DNA from: Candidatus Saccharibacteria bacterium CG_4_10_14_0_2_um_filter_52_9
GTDB lineage: Bacteria; Patescibacteriota; Saccharimonadia; Saccharimonadales; UBA4665
Assembly (NCBI GenBank): GCA_002792275.1
Contig: PFOA01000040.1
Location: 1 to 9,459, forward strand
DNA: 9,459 nucleotides
Direction: 5' to 3'
Shown one piece after another: positions 6,465-9,459 of this stretch. Below the pieces are notes generated by a model. The model worked only from the letters and a program-made list of their open reading frames with translations, had not been told where the DNA came from and made no database searches. Every line of letters starts with the position of its first letter. Position 1 is the first letter of the stretch. A program made the position numbers and the translations under genes.

Positions 6465-8117
6465 ATGCCGGAGCTACCTCACATAGAACACGCACCAGCA
6501 ACCGCCGTAGCGGTCGGAAGCCTGACAGGTCTGATCGGTGGGGCGGCCATTGTTAACCAATTTATTCCTGCTCATGTCACGCTGGCTCCCGGTGTTGAGG
6601 CCAATGCCTTGCTCTCGCTCAACGACACCGGCCTATGGGCAACCTATCTTCCAAGAAGCCTGAGTGTTCATGCCCCTCACATACCGGTTGATGTGCCGTT
6701 TGTTCATGCCGGATTACACCTGGATATCACCAAAGCGCCTACCCATGCTCAAGACATTGAAAGTACTGCCGCCTCCTTGTTTAGTCATTACCATTCGGCC
6801 ATAGCCGAGCCAATACACAACGCCCTGTTGGAACGGCTGGCACTGGGTGGGGGGGCAGGCTTGTTGATCGGCGGTTTCGTTGGCCATAAAGTTCTGCAGA
6901 AGTTTCGTAGCCGGGAGCTTACCGAACACCCGAAAAGCCAGGCGCGCCGGCTGACCCTGGCCCTCGTTTCCTGTCTGGCCATCACCGGCTGTGTAGCCGA
7001 GGATGCCGGCATGGCCTACGAAGCTCCTTCGAACCTAAAGACTTATGAGCTAGGAAACACCTTTTCAGATCGGATACCTCTGCTCAAAGACGTGGCTGTA
7101 ACCGGTCCGACGGACGGCAGTCCAATTGAACTAGTCAGAAGTGTTCTGCACGATATTGACGGTTCAAAAAAGTTCTGGAAGCAAGGCGCGCTTAATTTCG
7201 ATAGGGCTTTTTCGACCTATGTAGGTGCCGGAAAACTTAAATTTGCCGGCAACCTCGATGTGGTGTCTATCATGCATACGTCTGATCTGCACTGCGACTA
7301 TCCCAATTACGAAAACTACTTTAGGGTACTGGTGCAGAAATTGCAGCCGGACATAATCCTGAATACCGGCGACACTTACTCTAACTCCGACACCATGCCC
7401 TACGAAAAAGATTGTGCAACCGGCTTTACGGCGGCCGTAGCCCAAGCCGACAAAGCCAGCGGCCATACGACCAAAATAGTTTCGGCAGGCGGCAACCACG
7501 ATCCGAAGAAAGGTAACCTTAATGGTGCGACAACGGTCGATACTATAACCTTTGTCGGTGCGGATGACCCAACGGTAAGCACCTGGGGTGAAACCCAGCC
7601 GGCCGATCCGGCCGAACGCGCCAGGCTGATTGCCAAGCAAGGTGGTTTTATAGCCAGAATCGCTTGCGACATCACCAAAAAGACCGGCGTAGCACCCGTT
7701 GTTGCCGCCCATAACTCCGCCGGCGGCTTTGAAGCAATGGTTAACGGCTGTGCCTCGATTTTCGACAGCGGCCACACGCACCACGAACAACCAGTTCAGA
7801 AATACGAAGCCGAAAATGGTCAGGTCGTTCTGCAACATATGGCCGGCAGTGCTTCGGGCGCTAACGGCGGCTTAACGTTTGATGCCATGGCCAAACAGGA
7901 TGCTTCAGTAATGGTTCAGCACTTTAACAAAGTCAGCCGCCAATTCGTAGGCTTTACCACCATAACCTTACACCCTGATGCCAAGGTGGACATTAAAGAC
8001 CAGGCAACATTACAGGCCACCAGCCTGCCCTTTAATGGCGAGAACATGAAAACCTACCTGCAAGACTATTCAAAAACGTACTCACCTTCCGGCGCTACAC
8101 CTTACCCGCACCATTAG
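6465..8117 (+). CDS. Membrane-anchored calcineurin-like metallophosphoesterase
   Basis: A 550-residue protein with a complete calcineurin-like dinuclear metal site: SDLH (273-276), NTGD (300-303), GGNHD (342-346), AAHN (414-417) and GHTH (436-439). Such enzymes hydrolyse phosphomonoesters or diesters; the substrate cannot be told from sequence. The N-terminal 180 residues are unfamiliar, with hydrophobic segments at about 12-32, 125-142 and 162-176. Basic residues between the second and third (HKVLQKFRSR, then RR at 161-162) suggest a cytoplasmic loop, which places residues 33-120 and the enzyme outside. The third segment ends in LAITGC (171-176), like a lipobox but far from the N-terminus. 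Residues 50-120 are His-rich. No ribosome-binding site is seen; a promoter predicts a leaderless start at 6465. It stands alone, divergent from alaS and convergent with mnmA. The domain is sure, the role open: envelope phosphate or lipid turnover, or nucleotide scavenging. Confidence 0.87.
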   Translation: MPELPHIEHAPATAVAVGSLTGLIGGAAIVNQFIPAHVTLAPGVEANALLSLNDTGLWATYLPRSLSVHAPHIPVDVPFVHAGLHLDITKAPTHAQDIESTAASLFSHYHSAIAEPIHNALLERLALGGGAGLLIGGFVGHKVLQKFRSRELTEHPKSQARRLTLALVSCLAITGCVAEDAGMAYEAPSNLKTYELGNTFSDRIPLLKDVAVTGPTDGSPIELVRSVLHDIDGSKKFWKQGALNFDRAFSTYVGAGKLKFAGNLDVVSIMHTSDLHCDYPNYENYFRVLVQKLQPDIILNTGDTYSNSDTMPYEKDCATGFTAAVAQADKASGHTTKIVSAGGNHDPKKGNLNGATTVDTITFVGADDPTVSTWGETQPADPAERARLIAKQGGFIARIACDITKKTGVAPVVAAHNSAGGFEAMVNGCASIFDSGHTHHEQPVQKYEAENGQVVLQHMAGSASGANGGLTFDAMAKQDASVMVQHFNKVSRQFVGFTTITLHPDAKVDIKDQATLQATSLPFNGENMKTYLQDYSKTYSPSGATPYPHH

Positions 8118-8120
8118 TAT
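8118..8120. other. Three-base convergent junction without a terminator
   Basis: The phosphoesterase gene and mnmA end tail to tail (both with TAG) with 3 bases between. I see no hairpin followed by a T tract on either strand, so either transcript may run antisense into the other gene. Confidence 0.7.
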
Positions 8121-9152
8121 CTAGCTGATAATGCCGCCGCCCAGAACGCGGTCGCCGTCGTAGATTACGGCCGATTGGCCGGCGGCCAGGCCGCGCTGTT
8201 CCTCTTTTAGGGTGAGTTTTTTGCCTTTTAGGGTGGCTGGAACCAGCGGGCCGCGGTAGCGCAGGCGGGCTTGGTAGGTTTTGGACTCATCTGGCTTATT
8301 ACTGATCCAGTGCAGGTCATTTAAGTTTAGCTGCTTGCTCCAAAGAGTTTTGTCATCCAGGTTGGTGGTGACGTATATGGTGTTGGTCTTCATATCTTTA
8401 CTCGCAACGTAGTATGGCAGGCCGCCGCCGATATCCAGGCCATGGCGTTGGCCGATGGTGTAGAACAGCGCGCCGTCGTGCTGGCCGATGGTTTTGCCGG
8501 TCTGGTCGATAATCGGACCGTGCGGCTGTGGACCAAGCTCGTTTAGCAGGAATTCTTTGATGCCGACCTTGCCCACAAAACAAATCCCCTGGCTGTCTGG
8601 CTTGTCGGCTGTAGACAGGCCGAGTTTTTGAGCCAGCCGGCGGACTTCGGTTTTATGCAGTTCACCGATTGGCATCAGGGATTTGCGTAGGGCGGCTTCC
8701 GTTACGCGATACAAAAAGTAAGACTGATCTTTGGTTTTATCAAGGCCGGCCAGCAGTTGTCCGTCTTTTATGCGAGCGTAATGGCCAGTAGCAATCAAGT
8801 CGGCACCATCTGCCAAGGCAGTTTCCAGAAACAGTTTAAACTTGACCTCCTGGTTGCACATGATGTCGGGATTAGGTGTGCAGCCAGCCTGGTATTCGGC
8901 CACCATGTAGTCGACAACCTTGTGGCGATATTCGGTCTCAAAATCGTATAGTTTAAAGTCGATTCCCAGCTGAACAGCCACCCGCTTGGCATCCTGGTAA
9001 TCTTCTTTCCAGGGGCAGATAAAGCCCGGCAGATCCTGGCTCCAGTTCTTCATATAAACGCCTGTGACTTCGTAGCCCTGTTCTTTTAACAGCGCCGCCG
9101 TAACCGACGAATCCACTCCGCCGGACATACCTACGTAGACTTTATTGGCCAT
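8121..9152 (-). CDS. mnmA: tRNA-specific 2-thiouridylase MnmA
   Basis: MnmA adds sulfur to the wobble uridine (U34) of tRNA Lys, Glu and Gln, activating the base with ATP and taking sulfur from a persulfide relay. The 343 residues are slightly short for the family (about 360-370). Seen: the PP-loop MSGGVDSS (9-16), GVYMKNW (31-37), NPDIMCN (94-100) with catalytic Cys99, ATGHYARI (121-128), DSQGICFVGK (186-195) with the second catalytic Cys191, YTIGQRHGL (231-239) and the C-terminal barrel motif AAGQSAVIY (323-331). Both cysteines are present, so it should be active. The ATG at 9152 directly precedes the first strand of the PP-loop fold. An AGAGGG lies 3 bases upstream, but an extended -10 nearby predicts a start at about 9155, which would cut that site off. 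No sulfur-relay gene is in view. Confidence 0.96.
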   Translation of the reverse strand: MANKVYVGMSGGVDSSVTAALLKEQGYEVTGVYMKNWSQDLPGFICPWKEDYQDAKRVAVQLGIDFKLYDFETEYRHKVVDYMVAEYQAGCTPNPDIMCNQEVKFKLFLETALADGADLIATGHYARIKDGQLLAGLDKTKDQSYFLYRVTEAALRKSLMPIGELHKTEVRRLAQKLGLSTADKPDSQGICFVGKVGIKEFLLNELGPQPHGPIIDQTGKTIGQHDGALFYTIGQRHGLDIGGGLPYYVASKDMKTNTIYVTTNLDDKTLWSKQLNLNDLHWISNKPDESKTYQARLRYRGPLVPATLKGKKLTLKEEQRGLAAGQSAVIYDGDRVLGGGIIS

Positions 9153-9161
9153 AGACCCTCT

Positions 9162-9170
9162 ATTCTAGCA
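9162..9170 (-). promoter_or_regulatory. Extended -10 promoter for mnmA
   Basis: On the minus strand this reads TGCTAGAAT, a TAGAAT hexamer (5 of 6) with the TGn extension; I see no clear -35. Predicted start near 9155, 3 bases before the ATG. The element overlaps the mnmA-proximal arm of the inverted repeat, so folding of that repeat could affect it. Confidence 0.45.
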
Positions 9171-9277
9171 AACAGTGGCAACAATTTGACCGGGCATTAC
9201 CGTTTCCGTCGGTTCGCGACCGAATAGTTTATGAGGGAGCGAGATGCCCGGGAGGATTGTTGCCACTGTTTGCTAGA
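9164..9277. repeat. Imperfect inverted repeat (22-bp perfect outer arms) between mnmA and atpC
   Basis: Outer arms 9164-9185 and 9256-9277 are perfect inverted copies over 22 bases, containing CTAGCAAACAGTGGCAACAA and its complement. After a 4-base mismatch on each side, a second stem pairs 9190-9197 (CCGGGCAT) with 9244-9251. The 46-base cap holds a small hairpin (TCGGT 9209-9213 with ACCGA 9219-9223). One end contains the atpC TAG stop, the other most of the mnmA -10. As RNA it would be a long stable hairpin between the two genes. No T tract follows on the minus strand, so it is not a standard terminator. It could be an RNA stabiliser or processing site, a transcription block, or a small MITE/REP-like element; I see no target duplication and no second copy here. 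Confidence 0.85.
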
Positions 9278-9459
9278 CGTCGAGGAAGACGATTACGCGG
9301 TCGGCTTTAACGTGCATGATGCCGCCGGAGATGCGGATCTTTTGATCGCCGGTTTTTACCGTTCTGATAACCATCTCGCAAGGAGCCAGCAGTGAGATAA
9401 AATTGTGGTGTTGCGGCAGGATGTCGAAGGTGCCTGTGTCGTTGACTGCCGTCAAGCTG
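9273..9459 (-). CDS. atpC: F1Fo ATP synthase epsilon subunit, partial (5' end off the window)
   Basis: Epsilon is part of the central stalk of F1 and couples rotor to catalysis. The visible 61 residues match its N-terminal beta-sandwich: a TGTFDILPQHHNFISLLAP segment like the family's G-x-F-G-V-L-P-G-H-x-P-L-L-T, then KIRISGGIMHVKADRVIVFL. The frame is open to the right edge (Ser-Leu before the first possible TTG), so the true start lies beyond 9459. It stops at DV right after the last sandwich strand, so the C-terminal two-helix domain, which in many bacteria inhibits ATP hydrolysis, is missing. atpC normally ends the ATP synthase operon, so atpD and the rest probably lie to the right. The TAG stop lies inside the inverted repeat. 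Confidence 0.85.
   Translation of the reverse strand, partial: SLTAVNDTGTFDILPQHHNFISLLAPCEMVIRTVKTGDQKIRISGGIMHVKADRVIVFLDV

Noticed and set aside
7164..7838. A 224-codon open frame on the minus strand
   Set aside because: It is antisense to the metal-site region of the phosphoesterase, whose motifs are unmistakable; the frame itself has no recognisable family.
9204..9228. T-arm-like stem-loop (GGTTCG followed by CC) suggesting a tRNA
   Set aside because: The loop does not fit the T-loop consensus beyond the first bases, and no acceptor stem, D arm or anticodon arm can be placed around it.
9164..9277. Intrinsic terminator for atpC
   Set aside because: The 3' arm is followed on the minus strand by AATAGAGGG, with no run of T; the stem is also far longer than usual and starts inside the stop codon.

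Overview
The window looks like chromosomal DNA from a streamlined bacterium of the Patescibacteria (candidate phyla radiation), most plausibly Saccharibacteria-like. The grounds are an alanyl-tRNA synthetase with no C-terminal domain and no obvious beta-barrel, an ATP synthase epsilon subunit without its helical domain, an FtsA-like ATPase next to a bitopic protein of a type I associate with these bacteria, and very tight gene packing. The lineage call rests on recalled family features, not on a search.

Layout. Bases 1-6397 are read leftwards as one packed series: alaS (broken by an in-frame TAA), an ftsA-like gene, a 581-residue membrane-anchored protein with a Rossmann-like head and an exported tail resembling baseplate-J-type domains, ruvX, and mltG, which runs off the left edge. 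alaS, ruvX and mltG are also neighbours in Firmicutes; here two envelope-type genes sit between them. From 6465 to 8117 a rightward gene, divergent from alaS, encodes a membrane-anchored calcineurin-like metallophosphoesterase. It ends 3 bases short of the convergent mnmA (tRNA 2-thiouridylase, 8121-9152). A 114-bp imperfect inverted repeat (9164-9277) separates mnmA from atpC, which enters from the right edge and is probably the end of an ATP synthase operon.

Themes. Translation (alaS, mnmA, probably ruvX through rRNA maturation), envelope growth and division (ftsA-like, bitopic protein, mltG) and energy (atpC) are covered by household genes. I see no transposase, integrase, phage module, CRISPR array, tRNA or rRNA.

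Regulation. Good promoter elements lie 8-10 bases before the start codons of alaS, the phosphoesterase gene, the ftsA-like gene and mnmA, which predicts leaderless or nearly leaderless mRNAs. The inner gene mltG has a full AGGAGG ribosome-binding site. The -35 boxes of alaS and the phosphoesterase gene overlap. The points most worth a second look are the ochre codon inside alaS, the atpC-mnmA inverted repeat, and the FtsA-like/bitopic protein pair.
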